Positions 10,011-18,180 of a DNA stretch of 56,527 nucleotides are shown in pieces. The translations under genes and the position numbers were made by a program. Location of the stretch: NCBI RefSeq assembly GCF_013004695.1, contig NZ_JABEMG010000012.1:1-56527 (forward strand). The letters are read 5' to 3'. The DNA comes from Promicromonospora citrea (GTDB lineage: Bacteria > Actinomycetota > Actinomycetes > Actinomycetales > Cellulomonadaceae). How positions within the stretch are numbered: position 1 is the stretch's first letter; each line of letters opens with the position of its first letter. The notes beneath the pieces are model-generated. The model worked only from the letters and a program-made list of their open reading frames with translations. It did not search any database and was not told where the DNA came from.

Positions 10011-11000
10011 CTACTGCGCGGGCTCCTGCACGAGGAGCTTGTTCACGTCGACCGGCTTGTCGAACACGCCGTACTTGAGGCCGAGGTCGGCCAGCACCTG
10101 GAGGTAGGTGGGCTCGATGTCGGCAGCGAACCGCGGCATCACCATCACCGACTTCACGACGGGGTCGATCTCGGTGTAGGTGTCCAGGACCGCCCGCGTC
10201 TCCTCGGGGTGCTCCTGCGCGTAGACGAGCGACTCCTTGATCGCGGCCGTGAACGCCGCGACGGTCTCCGGGTCGGACTCGATGAGCTGGTCGGACGTGA
10301 AGTAGGCCGCGACCAGCAGGTCGTGGTCCGTCTGGGCGAAGTTCGAGCTGATGACCTTCGCCCCCTGCTGCACGGCCGTGGTCAGGAACGGCTCGACCAC
10401 CCAGGCGGCGTCGATGTCGCCCGCGCTCAGCGCCGGCAGCATCTCCGGGAACGGCATCTCGACGAAGTCGACGCCCGCCGGGTCGCCGCCCGACTCGTCC
10501 ACGACGTTGCGCACCGTCGTGTCGCCGATGTTGTTGAGCGAGTTCACCGCGACCGTGCGGCCGGCCAGGTCGGCCGCGGTGGCGATGTCGGAGTCGGCGG
10601 GCGCCACCACCGCGCTGAAGTCCACGCCGTCCTGCCCCGTCGTGAAGTTGCCCGGCGCGACCGCCTTGAGCGGCTCGCCCGCGGCGGAGGCCAGCAGCAG
10701 GGACGTCACGTTGCTGAACCCGAACTGGTACTCCCCGGCCACCACGGCGGGCACGATCGCGGCGCCGCCCTGCGCCGGCTCGAGCGTGACGTCGAGACCG
10801 TGCTTGGCGAAGATCCCCTCCTGCACGCCGAGGTAGATCGGGGCGACGTCCACGATGGGGATGACACCGACGGTGACCGCCTGCCGGCCGCCGGTCGCGG
10901 ACGCCGAGCCCTCCGGGGCCGCGCCCGAGGCGCTCGCACATGCCACGAGGAGCACTGACGCGAGCGCAGCGGTCAGGATGAGCGGGATCTTTCGACGCAC
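10011..11000 (-). CDS. Substrate-binding lipoprotein paralogue (copy 2)
   Basis: 329 aa from the GTG start, which has AAGGAG six bases upstream; a longer in-frame start exists but lacks a ribosome site. Lipobox LLVAC with Cys21, then the same NMT1/SsuA-like domain as copy 1 (TVGVIPIVDVAPIYLGVQEG, GEYQFGFSNVTSLL, NSLNNIGDTTVR). It is flanked by its own promoter and its own terminator hairpin, so it can be made independently of the permeases. A second receptor for the same transporter with a different ligand range or affinity is the simplest reading. Confidence 0.85.
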   Translation of the reverse strand: MRRKIPLILTAALASVLLVACASASGAAPEGSASATGGRQAVTVGVIPIVDVAPIYLGVQEGIFAKHGLDVTLEPAQGGAAIVPAVVAGEYQFGFSNVTSLLLASAAGEPLKAVAPGNFTTGQDGVDFSAVVAPADSDIATAADLAGRTVAVNSLNNIGDTTVRNVVDESGGDPAGVDFVEMPFPEMLPALSAGDIDAAWVVEPFLTTAVQQGAKVISSNFAQTDHDLLVAAYFTSDQLIESDPETVAAFTAAIKESLVYAQEHPEETRAVLDTYTEIDPVVKSVMVMPRFAADIEPTYLQVLADLGLKYGVFDKPVDVNKLLVQEPAQ

Positions 11001-11074
11001 TGGGTTCTCCTTCGAACTTGCCTGGGGGTGCGGCACACCGGCGATGGAGCGGCCCGGCACACGTGCCGACAGAG

Positions 11075-11110
11075 AACGCTGCCCAACCTTGGCAGGGTGG
11101 TCAACACCAC
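11075..11110 (-). promoter_or_regulatory. Promoter and candidate operator of binding-protein gene copy 2
   Basis: -35 TTGACC (11099-11104) and -10 AGCGTT (11075-11080), 18 bp apart on the minus strand. The -35 sits in a dyad GTGGT-CAAC-ACCAC (11097-11110). Blocks shared with the copy 1 promoter are CGTGAC upstream, GTGTTGACC and GTTCTCTGT after the -10, although the spacer bases differ. Conservation of just these blocks suggests function. Confidence 0.6.
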
Positions 11111-11240
11111 AAGAGTCACGAATGGGTCAAAACTGCACGTCGCCCGCTCGAATGAGCGCGAAAAACGGTATCGGTCGCTGTGGTCCGTGCCTCACCGGGC
11201 CGGGGCGGGCGGGGCGGGCGCCGCTGATCGATCAGTTTCG

Positions 11241-11304
11241 AACCCGACGCCGATCGTCTTTGACGGCCCCGAAAGCCGATCGACGTCGGGGTGGAAGACG
11301 ATCG
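11241..11304. repeat. Imperfect inverted repeat
   Basis: Arms AACCCGACG..CGATCGTCTT and AAGACGATCG..CGTCGGGGT. The inner CGATCGTCTT / AAGACGATCG (11251-11260 and 11295-11304) is a perfect 10-bp match around a 34-base centre, in which ACCCGACG has its own near-complement. No gene is associated; its function is unknown. Confidence 0.5.
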
Positions 11305-11449
11305 ACGACGGCGCGAAGGCGCGGCAGGACGACGGCGCAGCGGCACGGCTGCGCGGGCAGCGCGGCGGCACGGCGGCCGTCGTCGGTTCGCCCGGGCATC
11401 GCCCCCGGCTCGCTGCGCTCCACCGAGCCCGCCGACCGGCCGTCCGCAG

Positions 11450-11502
11450 AGTGCAGAGTTCGTACGCCCGGCGGCAGCATCCCCGAGCACAAACTCTGCA
11501 CT
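11450..11502. repeat. Hairpin element, copy 1 (AGTGCAGAGTTYGT arms)
   Basis: Left arm AGTGCAGAGTTCGT and right arm ACAAACTCTGCACT pair over 14 bp with one mismatch around a 25-base centre. The right arm is followed by CGG, as in copy 2. It has the look of a REP-like extragenic palindrome. Confidence 0.65.
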
Positions 11503-11606
11503 CGGTCGAGGGGACGGTCGCTGGCGGCGCCGGTCACCGAGCACCGGTCACCACCCGCCGGACGCGGCATGCCGGACACCGGACACCGGACACCGAGCGC
11601 CGTCCG

Positions 11607-11666
11607 CCGAGTGCAGAGTTTGTCCGGGGGGACAGCGGTGTCGGCGAGCACAAACTCTGCACTCGG
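11607..11666. repeat. Hairpin element, copy 2 (perfect 17-bp arms)
   Basis: Left arm CCGAGTGCAGAGTTTGT and its exact complement ACAAACTCTGCACTCGG flank a 26-base centre. A degenerate right half (CGAAGTCTGCAGTCGGCCG) lies 25 bp further, showing decay of a third copy. Only 57 bp beyond the lgt stop, so on the minus strand this copy could also end lgt transcription. Confidence 0.7.
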
Positions 11667-11723
11667 CCGAGGGGGCAGCGGCCGGTGCGACGAAGTCTGC
11701 AGTCGGCCGGGGGGTGCGGGTGG

Positions 11724-12782
11724 TTACCGGCCGGTGGCCGAGTCGGCTGAGTCGACGTCGGACGGGTTCGCACCGGCGGTCGGCTCCGAGCCCGCGTCAA
11801 CGGTCGACTCCGACCCAGCGCCGTCAGCCGACTCCGACCCAGCAGCATCGGTCGACTCCGCCCCAGCGCCATCGTCGCCGTCCGCCACCTCCTCCGCGGG
11901 CTCGCGCCCCGGCACGTAGACCGACTCCTCGGCCTCGGGGTGCCTGCGGCCCTGCAGCACGACGATCGCGATGCCGAGCAGGATCGCGATGCCGGAGGTC
12001 CAGATGTTGGCCGGCACGCCGAGGGGTGCGTCGCTCGTCGGGTCGATGCGGATCGCCTCGAGCCAGCTCCGGCCCAGCCCGTACCAGACGAGGTAGAGGC
12101 CGAACAGGCGGCCCCAGCGCAGGCCGGGACCCGGCGTCGCGAGCGCCTCGGCACGGCGGGTCACCCGGCGCTCGATCGTGAGCAGCAGCGCCACGCCGAC
12201 CAGGTTCCAGATCATCTCGTACAGGAACAGCGGGTGGAACAGCGTGCCCTCGGGGGTGCCGGCGGGGAACATCGGGGCGTCGGGGCGGATCTCGAGGCCC
12301 CAGGGCAGCGTCGTCGGCAGGCCGAAGAGCTCCTGGTTGACGTAGTTGCCGAGGCGGCCGATCGCCTGGGCGAGAAGCAGGCCGGGGGCCAGCGCGTCGG
12401 CGAACGACCAGAACCGCAGGCCGGACTGACGGCACCCGATCCAGACGCCGACGGCACCGCCGAGCAGCGAGCCGAACAGGGCGTTGCCGCCCTCCCAGAT
12501 CCGCACCCAGGCCCACGGGTCCACGCCCGGGCCGGTGAAGTCGCTCAGGTGCGTGAGCACGTGGTAGATGCGGGCGCCGACGATGCCGATCGGCACCGCC
12601 CACATCGTCACGTCGAGGGCCAGGCCCGGTGCCGCGCCGCGGGCGCGCAGGCGCCGGTCGGTGACGTACGCGGCGGCGGCGATGCCGGCCAGCAGGCACA
12701 GGGCGTAGGTGTGGATGGTGAGCGGGCCCAGGGAGAACTGGGACCACACCGGGTCGGGGCTCGGGATGCTGGCCGGGATCAC
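11724..12782 (-). CDS. lgt: Prolipoprotein diacylglyceryl transferase
   Basis: 352 aa membrane enzyme that attaches diacylglycerol to the lipobox cysteine of lipoproteins, including the three lipoproteins encoded in this window. Several hydrophobic helices are visible, as are WEGGNALFGSLLGGAVG and the Lgt signature AQAIGRLGNYVNQELFG, with HPLFLYEMIWNL later. The last 70 residues are a hydrophilic acidic tail made of a degenerate AGSESTD-type repeat, absent from short Lgt proteins; actinobacterial Lgt tails vary in length. GTG start sits six bases after a TACCTT -10 box, so the mRNA is probably leaderless. Confidence 0.93.
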   Translation of the reverse strand: MIPASIPSPDPVWSQFSLGPLTIHTYALCLLAGIAAAAYVTDRRLRARGAAPGLALDVTMWAVPIGIVGARIYHVLTHLSDFTGPGVDPWAWVRIWEGGNALFGSLLGGAVGVWIGCRQSGLRFWSFADALAPGLLLAQAIGRLGNYVNQELFGLPTTLPWGLEIRPDAPMFPAGTPEGTLFHPLFLYEMIWNLVGVALLLTIERRVTRRAEALATPGPGLRWGRLFGLYLVWYGLGRSWLEAIRIDPTSDAPLGVPANIWTSGIAILLGIAIVVLQGRRHPEAEESVYVPGREPAEEVADGDDGAGAESTDAAGSESADGAGSESTVDAGSEPTAGANPSDVDSADSATGR

Positions 12783-12788
12783 GAACCG

Positions 12789-12794
12789 AAGGTA
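12789..12794 (-). promoter_or_regulatory. -10 box of a leaderless lgt promoter
   Basis: TACCTT (TANNNT consensus) ends six bases before the lgt GTG, so transcription should start at the start codon itself. No good -35 is seen. Confidence 0.45.
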
Positions 12795-12872
12795 CCGCGA
12801 TCAGCCCGCCCGGCGGGCATCGGCCGGGTCACGGTCCGGCGACGGTCCGGACCCGGTCGACGACCCCACGCC

Positions 12873-14429
12873 TCAGCGGCGCCGCTTCTCCCGCACCCGC
12901 ACGGAGATCTCGATGGGCGTGCCCTCGAACCCGAACGTCTCGCGCAGCCGGCGCTCGATGAACCGCCGGTACCCCGCCTCCAGGAACCCGGTGGCGAAGA
13001 TGACGAACCGCGGCGGGCGGGTCGAGGCCTGCGTCGCGAACAGGATGCGCGGCTGCTTGCCGCCCCGCAGCGGGTGCGGGTGGGCCGCGACGAGCTCGCC
13101 GAGGAACCCGTTGAGCTTGCCCGTCGGCACGCGCCGGTCCCACGACGCCAGCGACCGCTCGATCGCGGGCACGAGGCGCTCGGCGTGCCAGCCGGTCCGC
13201 GCGGACAGGTTGACGCGCGGCGCCCACTGGATCTGCACGAGCTCCTTCTCGATCTCGCGCTCGAGATAGGGGCGACGGTCCTCGTCCATGAGGTCCCACT
13301 TGTTGTACGCGATGACGAGCGCGCGGCCCGCGTCCACGACCTGCTGGATCACGCGGATGTCCTGCTCGGTCAGCGGGTTGGAGGCGTCGACGAGCACGAC
13401 GCCGACCTCCGCCTTCTCGATGGCGGCGGCGGTGCGCAGCGACGCGTAGAAGTCGGCGCCGCGCGTCTGGTGCACGCGCCGCCGAATGCCCGCGGTGTCC
13501 ACGAACCAGTACGGCACGCCGCGCAGCTCGATCAGCTCGTCGACGGGGTCCCGCGTGGTGCCCGCGACGTCGTCGACGACGACGCGCTCGCTGCCGGCGA
13601 TCTTGTTGAGCAGCGACGACTTGCCGACGTTCGGCCGGCCGACGAGCGCGACGCGGCGCGGGCCGGACGGCCGCTGCGCGCCGTGGGCGGACTCCTCGGG
13701 CAGCGCCTCGACCGCGGCGTCGAGCAGGTCGCCCGTGCCGCGGCCGTGCAGCGCCGACACCGGGTACGGCTCCCCCAGCCCGAGGCTCCACAGGTAGGCG
13801 GCGTCGGCCTCGCCGGACGCGCCGTCGACCTTGTTGGCGGCGAGCACGACCGGCTTGCCGGAGCGGCGCAGCAGCTCGACGACGCGCTCGTCCGTCGCGG
13901 TGGCGCCGACGGCCGCGTCGACCACGAAGACCACGGCGTCGGCGAGCGAGATCGCGACCTCTGCCTGCTCGGCGACCTTCGACTCGATGCCCGCGACGTC
14001 GACCTCCCAGCCGCCCGTGTCCACGAGCAGGAACCGGTGGCCCGCCCACTCGGCCGGGTAGGACACCCGGTCGCGCGTGACGCCGGGCTTGTCCTCCACG
14101 ACGGCCTCGCGGCGGCCCAGGATGCGGTTGACGAGGGTGGACTTGCCGACATTGGGCCGGCCGATGATCGCGAGCACGGGCAGCACCGGCTCGGCCTCGG
14201 CCTCCTCGTCGGACCACTCCCCCTCGAGGAGCTCCTGGTCCGTCTCGTCGAGCTCGAACTCCTCCAGCCCGGCGCGCAGCGCACGCTCGCGCGCGAGGTC
14301 GTCCTCGGTCTCGTTCAGGGCCTCGTCGAGGTCCACGGCGTCGAGCGCGGGCTCGACCTCGGGTGCGGCATCTTCTCGGGCCGCGGCGGGGCGCGCAGCA
14401 GCCTCCGATGCGGAGGGGTCGTGGGTCAT
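12873..14429 (-). CDS. der: Ribosome-assembly GTPase Der (EngA)
   Basis: 518 aa. Two tandem TrmE-Era-EngA GTPase domains, each with GRPNVGKS (first at residues 90-97, second in the middle of the protein), DTGG/DTAG G3 motifs, and NKVD and NKWD G4 motifs, then a C-terminal KH-like domain ending KRRR. Needed for 50S ribosome assembly. An acidic low-complexity extension of about 83 residues precedes domain 1, typical of actinobacterial Der. A GACAAT box lies six bases before the ATG and could give a leaderless transcript. In many relatives der follows cmk directly; here a LuxR-type remnant lies between. Confidence 0.95.
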   Translation of the reverse strand: MTHDPSASEAAARPAAAREDAAPEVEPALDAVDLDEALNETEDDLARERALRAGLEEFELDETDQELLEGEWSDEEAEAEPVLPVLAIIGRPNVGKSTLVNRILGRREAVVEDKPGVTRDRVSYPAEWAGHRFLLVDTGGWEVDVAGIESKVAEQAEVAISLADAVVFVVDAAVGATATDERVVELLRRSGKPVVLAANKVDGASGEADAAYLWSLGLGEPYPVSALHGRGTGDLLDAAVEALPEESAHGAQRPSGPRRVALVGRPNVGKSSLLNKIAGSERVVVDDVAGTTRDPVDELIELRGVPYWFVDTAGIRRRVHQTRGADFYASLRTAAAIEKAEVGVVLVDASNPLTEQDIRVIQQVVDAGRALVIAYNKWDLMDEDRRPYLEREIEKELVQIQWAPRVNLSARTGWHAERLVPAIERSLASWDRRVPTGKLNGFLGELVAAHPHPLRGGKQPRILFATQASTRPPRFVIFATGFLEAGYRRFIERRLRETFGFEGTPIEISVRVREKRRR

Positions 14430-14513
14430 GCCCCCATTGTCGCAGGCCCGGCGCGCCCAGGCCGAACCGTGGCCGTATGACCTGCGTCGCGCTCCACCGA
14501 GCCCGCCGCGACG

Positions 14514-14669
14514 TCACTCGTCGCGCAGGGAGGCGAGCACGGCCGAGACGCGCCGGTCCGACGCCGGGCCGAGCGGCAGCGTGGCGAAGATGTTCCCGGC
14601 GTGCTTGCGGACCGCGGCCTCAGGGAAGCACAGCCCGGCGGCGATCGGCCCGGCCCGGGCCGTGCTCAC
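14514..14669 (-). pseudogene. LuxR-type helix-turn-helix C-terminal fragment overlapping the cmk stop
   Basis: A 51-codon frame whose last 38 residues (AAVRKHAGNIFATLPL then DRRVSAVLASLRDE) match the end of NarL/LuxR response regulators, where the usual text is AAVEKHVGNIFAKLGL followed by RRVLAVLAYL. The receiver domain and first half of the DNA-binding domain are missing; the preceding 13 residues are unrelated. Its GTG overlaps the cmk stop as GTGA, so it could still be translated. Probably the relic of a lost regulator gene; a functional micro-protein is the less likely alternative. Confidence 0.55.
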
Positions 14670-15391
14670 GCCGAGGGCGCGACCTCTCGCCCGGTCTGCT
14701 GCGCGACGACGGTGAGCACGGCCTGGACCGTCTGCTCGAAGTCGAGGTCGCTGGAGTCGACCGTGACCACGCCGTCGGCGGCCGTGTGGAACGACGTCAC
14801 CTTCGCGTCGTCCCGGTCGCGCCGCAGCACCTGGTCGCGCGTCGCGTCGACCGCGGACGCGTCGGCGGCGCCGTGCACCTCCAGCGACCGGCGGCGCAGC
14901 CGCGCCTCCTCCGACGCGGTGAGCAGCACGCGGACGTCGGCGTCGGGCGCCACGACGGTGGTGATGTCGCGCCCCTCGGCGACGATCCCGCGGCCACCGG
15001 ACAGCACGGCCTCCGTCGGGCTCGACTCCTGGTCGATGATCTCCCGCTGCCGCCGCTTGAGCTCCGCGCGCACCTCGAGGTTGGAGGCGACCTTCGAGAC
15101 GTTCGTCGTCACCTCGGTGCCGCGGATCGTCGTCGCGACGTCGCGCCCGTCCAGCTCGACACCGGGCGCCGCCGGGTCCACGCCCATGACCAGCGGCATC
15201 GCGCGCACGGCCGTGGCGACGGACGTCGGGTCCTCGAGGTCCGCCGTCTCCATGACCCACACCGTCGCCGCCCGGTACATCGCGCCCGTGTCGAGGTACG
15301 CCAGCCCGAGCCGCGCGGCGACCGCCTTGGAGACGCTGGACTTGCCGGAGCCCGACGGCCCGTCGATGGCGATCACTACGGGGGTGGTCAC
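14666..15391 (-). CDS. cmk: Cytidylate kinase
   Basis: 241 aa. Phosphorylates CMP/dCMP with ATP. P-loop GPSGSGKSSVSKAVA (residues 11-25), YLDTGAMYRA substrate segment, GRDITTVVAPDADVRVLLTAS and RRRSLEV lid region are all present. GTG start. Sits in the usual actinobacterial order scpB-rluB-cmk-der. A hairpin lies in the short gap to rluB, so cmk may be transcribed partly by read-through. Confidence 0.95.
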   Translation of the reverse strand: MTTPVVIAIDGPSGSGKSSVSKAVAARLGLAYLDTGAMYRAATVWVMETADLEDPTSVATAVRAMPLVMGVDPAAPGVELDGRDVATTIRGTEVTTNVSKVASNLEVRAELKRRQREIIDQESSPTEAVLSGGRGIVAEGRDITTVVAPDADVRVLLTASEEARLRRRSLEVHGAADASAVDATRDQVLRRDRDDAKVTSFHTAADGVVTVDSSDLDFEQTVQAVLTVVAQQTGREVAPSA

Positions 15392-15433
15392 AGGTTCGCT
15401 CGCTTCCGTGCTGCAGGTCGTGGGGTGGTGGCC

Positions 15434-15468
15434 CTGGCCGGGCCGTACGGGCCGTACGGCCCAGCCGG
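15434..15468 (-). terminator. Hairpin between rluB and cmk
   Basis: Nearly complete stem built around GGGCCGTAC / GTACGGCCC with one internal mismatch, located just after the rluB stop. No T-tract. It may be an attenuator or RNA-processing site rather than a full terminator, given that cmk follows within 45 bp. Confidence 0.45.
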
Positions 15469-15473
15469 GAAGG

Positions 15474-16439
15474 TTACAGGTCGACGGCGCTCATCAGCGT
15501 GCCGAGCTCGGTGCGGCCGAGCACGCGCGTGCGGCCGGGCTTGAGGTCGCCCAGCGGGATGGGGCCGATCCGCGTGCGCACCAGGCGCGTCACCGGGTGC
15601 CCGACGGCCTCGAACATGCGCCGCACGATGCGGTTGCGGCCCTCGTGCAGCACGACCTCCAGCATCGCCAGGTCGTCGATCTGCTGCACCACGTGCACCG
15701 AGTCCATCTTCGCGACGCCGTCCTCGAGCTCGACGCCCCGCACGAGCTGCTTGCAGATGCGCGGGAACACCTCGCCCTCGACGGTCACCAGGTACGTCTT
15801 GGCGATGCCGTAGCGGGGGTGCGAGAGCCGGTTGGCGAGCTCGCCGTCGTTGGTCAGCAGGAGCAGGCCCTCGCTGTCCGCGTCGAGACGGCCCACGTGG
15901 AACAGCCGCTCGTCCCGGTTGCGCACGAGGTCGGCGACGGTCGGCCGGCCCTTCGGGTCGTCCATGGTCGAGACGACGCCGAGCGGCTTGTTCAGCGCGA
16001 GCGTCACCTTCTCCTGGTCGAGCTGGATGCGCAGCCCGTCCACGTGCACGACGGCGGTCGCCGGGTCGACCCGGACCCCGAGCTCCGTGACGATCTGGCC
16101 GTCGACCTCGACGTGCCCCGTCGCGATGAGCTCCTCGCACGCGCGACGCGAGCCGAGCCCTGCCTGGGCGAGCACCTTCTGGAGCCGGACGCCGCCCTCG
16201 ACGTGCACGTCCACCGGGGGCTCGGCCGGGCGGGCCGGTCGCCGGCGGCGGTCGTTCGCGGGGGTGCGGGCAGCGCCCCCACGGGCACCCGCCGGGCGGC
16301 CCGGCTTGCCGCCCTGCGGCTTGCCGCCCTGCCTGCCGGGCTTGCCGCCCTGCGGCCTGCCCTGCTGGTTGCCGCGCTGGCTGCCGTGCTGGTTGCCCTG
16401 CTGGTCGCGGCGGCTCCCGCCGCGGCGTTCGTTGCTCAT
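15474..16439 (-). CDS. rluB: 23S rRNA pseudouridine synthase RluB family
   Basis: 321 aa. N-terminal 75 residues are a basic, Gly/Gln-rich disordered tail with GGKPGRQ repeats. An S4 RNA-binding domain follows (VRLQKVLAQAGLGSRRACEE, about residues 84-103), then the RsuA/RluB catalytic core with Asp186 in GRLDADSEGLLLLTNDG and the RIVRRMFEAVGHPV motif near the end. It would modify uridines in the 23S peptidyl-transferase region; RluB versus RluE/RsuA specificity is inferred from the conserved scpB-rluB-cmk neighbourhood. Confidence 0.9.
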   Translation of the reverse strand: MSNERRGGSRRDQQGNQHGSQRGNQQGRPQGGKPGRQGGKPQGGKPGRPAGARGGAARTPANDRRRRPARPAEPPVDVHVEGGVRLQKVLAQAGLGSRRACEELIATGHVEVDGQIVTELGVRVDPATAVVHVDGLRIQLDQEKVTLALNKPLGVVSTMDDPKGRPTVADLVRNRDERLFHVGRLDADSEGLLLLTNDGELANRLSHPRYGIAKTYLVTVEGEVFPRICKQLVRGVELEDGVAKMDSVHVVQQIDDLAMLEVVLHEGRNRIVRRMFEAVGHPVTRLVRTRIGPIPLGDLKPGRTRVLGRTELGTLMSAVDL

Positions 16440-16441
16440 GT

Positions 16442-17125
16442 TCAGTCTCTCGGTGTCGAGTCCAGCCCGTCGAGTTCCTCGATCGTCTCGAGGTCGGGCA
16501 GGTGGGGAGCGAGCGGAGGCAGCTCGTCGAGCGACGAGAGGTCCATCCGCTCCAGGAAGTATCCCGTGGTTCCGAACAGGACGGCACCCGAGCTCGGGTC
16601 CTGGCCGATCTCGGCGATCAGCCCGCGGGTCAGGAGCGTCCGCACCACGCCGTCCACGTTCACGCCACGCACGGCGCTGACCTGGCCGCGGGTGACCGGC
16701 TGACGATACGCGATCACGGCGAGGGTCTCCAGCGCCGCCTGGCTGAGCTTGGCCGACTGGCCGTCGAGCACGAAGCGCCCGACCGGGTCGGCGTGCGCCG
16801 TCGACGAGTAGATGCGCCAGCCCTCGGCCGTGCGGCGCAGCTCGAACCCGCGCGGCCGCCCGCCGAGGTGGCCGGCGTACTCGTCGGCGAGCTCGTGCAG
16901 GATGTCGTCCGTCTCGTCCCGCGTCAGCTCGAGCGCCGCGGCGATGCGCTCGGCGGGGATGGGCGCGTCCGCGACCATGAGCACCGCCTCGACCGCCGCG
17001 TGCGCGCCGCCGGGCAGCGTGTGCACGTCGACGAGCGGCTGCTCGGCAGCCGTGCGTCCCTGCGCGTCCGCCTCCGCGGGGGCGCCGTCCGCCACGGCCT
17101 GCGGCGCCTGCTCCTCGACCGTCAT
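16442..17125 (-). CDS. scpB: Segregation and condensation protein B
   Basis: 227 aa. Dimeric kleisin-associated winged-helix protein that works with ScpA and SMC in chromosome condensation. The core AAVEAVLMVADAPIPAERIA, TLAVIAYRQPVTRGQVSAVRGVNVDGVVRTL and GTTGYFLERMDLSSLDELPPL are classic ScpB blocks. The ATG overlaps the scpA stop (ATGA); an upstream extension in the same frame is only the shadow of scpA. Short acidic tails flank the two winged helices. Confidence 0.95.
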   Translation of the reverse strand: MTVEEQAPQAVADGAPAEADAQGRTAAEQPLVDVHTLPGGAHAAVEAVLMVADAPIPAERIAAALELTRDETDDILHELADEYAGHLGGRPRGFELRRTAEGWRIYSSTAHADPVGRFVLDGQSAKLSQAALETLAVIAYRQPVTRGQVSAVRGVNVDGVVRTLLTRGLIAEIGQDPSSGAVLFGTTGYFLERMDLSSLDELPPLAPHLPDLETIEELDGLDSTPRD

Positions 17126-18180
17126 GTGCTCGCCTCCGTCCCAGCCTGCTCCGTCACGTCCTGCCCGGTCCCGTCGTGCCCGGTCCCGTCGTGCCCGATC
17201 CCGCCCGGGTCGGGCGCAACGCCGTCGGCGGCGACCGGTCCGCTCTCCTCGTCGAACTCGCTCGGGCCGGCGCCCGGGCCGAGGTACCTCTCGCCGTCCT
17301 CCGGTCCCGCCGTCCACCGCACTGTGAGCTCACCCAGCGGCGTGACCTGCTCGAACGCGACCAGCGCGTCGCGGAACAGCTCGAGCAGCGCGAGGAACCG
17401 CGCGACGGTCACGAGCCGCTCCGTGCCCGACGTGAGCGAGCGGAACGTCACCGAGCGCTCGGTGCGCAGCCGCCGCACGAGCACGCCCGCCTCGTCGCGC
17501 ACGCTGACCGCGGAGCCGTGCAGGTGCGACAGCCCGACCACGGGCGGCGGCTTGGGCGCCAGCACCTTCGCGGCGAGGTCCGCCAGGCGTTCCGGCGGCG
17601 TGTCCCAGACCAGCTCGGGCAGCAGCTCGGCGAGGTGCGGCTCGAGCGGCGCCAGGCGCGGCACGCGTCGTCCGCCCGCCGCGAGCCGCTCGGCCACGAA
17701 CTTCGAGATCTCCTTGTACGCCCGGTACTGCAGCAGGCGTGCGAACAGGAGGTCCCGGGCCTCCAGCAGCTCCAGGTCCTCCGTGTCCTCGTCGATCACG
17801 CCCGGCAGCAGGCGCGCCGCCTTGAGGTCGAGCAGCGTCGCGGCGATGACGAGGAACTCGCTCGCCACGCCCAGGTCCCACGACTCGTGCACCTCGCCGC
17901 GCTCCGCGGCCTCCCGTGACGCACGCTCGGCCTCGCGGATGTGCGCGACGAACTCGTCCGTCACGACGGCGAGCGCCACCTCGGTGACGTCCATCTTGTG
18001 CTTCGCGATGAGCGAGAGCAGCAGGTCGAACGGGCCCTCGAAGTTGTGCAGGCGGACCTGGAAGGTGCGGGAGGCGCGGCGCTCGTCGGGGGCGTCGGGC
18101 TCGGGGGCCGTCACGGCTGTGTCCGGCGCCGAGCTGTCGGGCGCCTCCGCCTCCGGCGGCGCCTCAGGCAGCGTCGCCAC
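17122..18180 (-). CDS. scpA: Segregation and condensation protein A
   Basis: 352 aa. Kleisin that bridges SMC heads. The N-terminal helical domain FQVRLHNFEGPFDLLLSLIAKHKMDVTEVAL begins near residue 40 after an acidic tail; the C-terminal winged helix (FLALLELFRDALVAFEQ) is followed by an acidic tail with GHDGTG repeats. The GTG start overlaps the parA stop by 17 bp; a later internal start near the FQVRL segment is possible. Coupled to scpB by ATGA. Confidence 0.93.
   Translation of the reverse strand: MATLPEAPPEAEAPDSSAPDTAVTAPEPDAPDERRASRTFQVRLHNFEGPFDLLLSLIAKHKMDVTEVALAVVTDEFVAHIREAERASREAAERGEVHESWDLGVASEFLVIAATLLDLKAARLLPGVIDEDTEDLELLEARDLLFARLLQYRAYKEISKFVAERLAAGGRRVPRLAPLEPHLAELLPELVWDTPPERLADLAAKVLAPKPPPVVGLSHLHGSAVSVRDEAGVLVRRLRTERSVTFRSLTSGTERLVTVARFLALLELFRDALVAFEQVTPLGELTVRWTAGPEDGERYLGPGAGPSEFDEESGPVAADGVAPDPGGIGHDGTGHDGTGQDVTEQAGTEAST

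Larger units (their letters stand above)
11001..11723. other. Gene-free interval between binding-protein copy 2 and lgt
   Basis: The right-hand part of copy 2's leader and promoter occupies 11001-11110. The rest holds an inverted repeat (11241-11304), two hairpin elements with the shared arm AGTGCAGAGTTTGT (11450-11502 and 11607-11666), a decayed half copy (about 11687-11710) and a short run of GGACACC repeats near 11575-11592. Open frames here have no recognisable protein features and read through the repeats, so I call no gene. Confidence 0.6.

Noticed and set aside
11001-11723. Small genes in the gap before lgt
   Set aside because: All frames run through the hairpin elements, lack ribosome sites and resemble nothing known.
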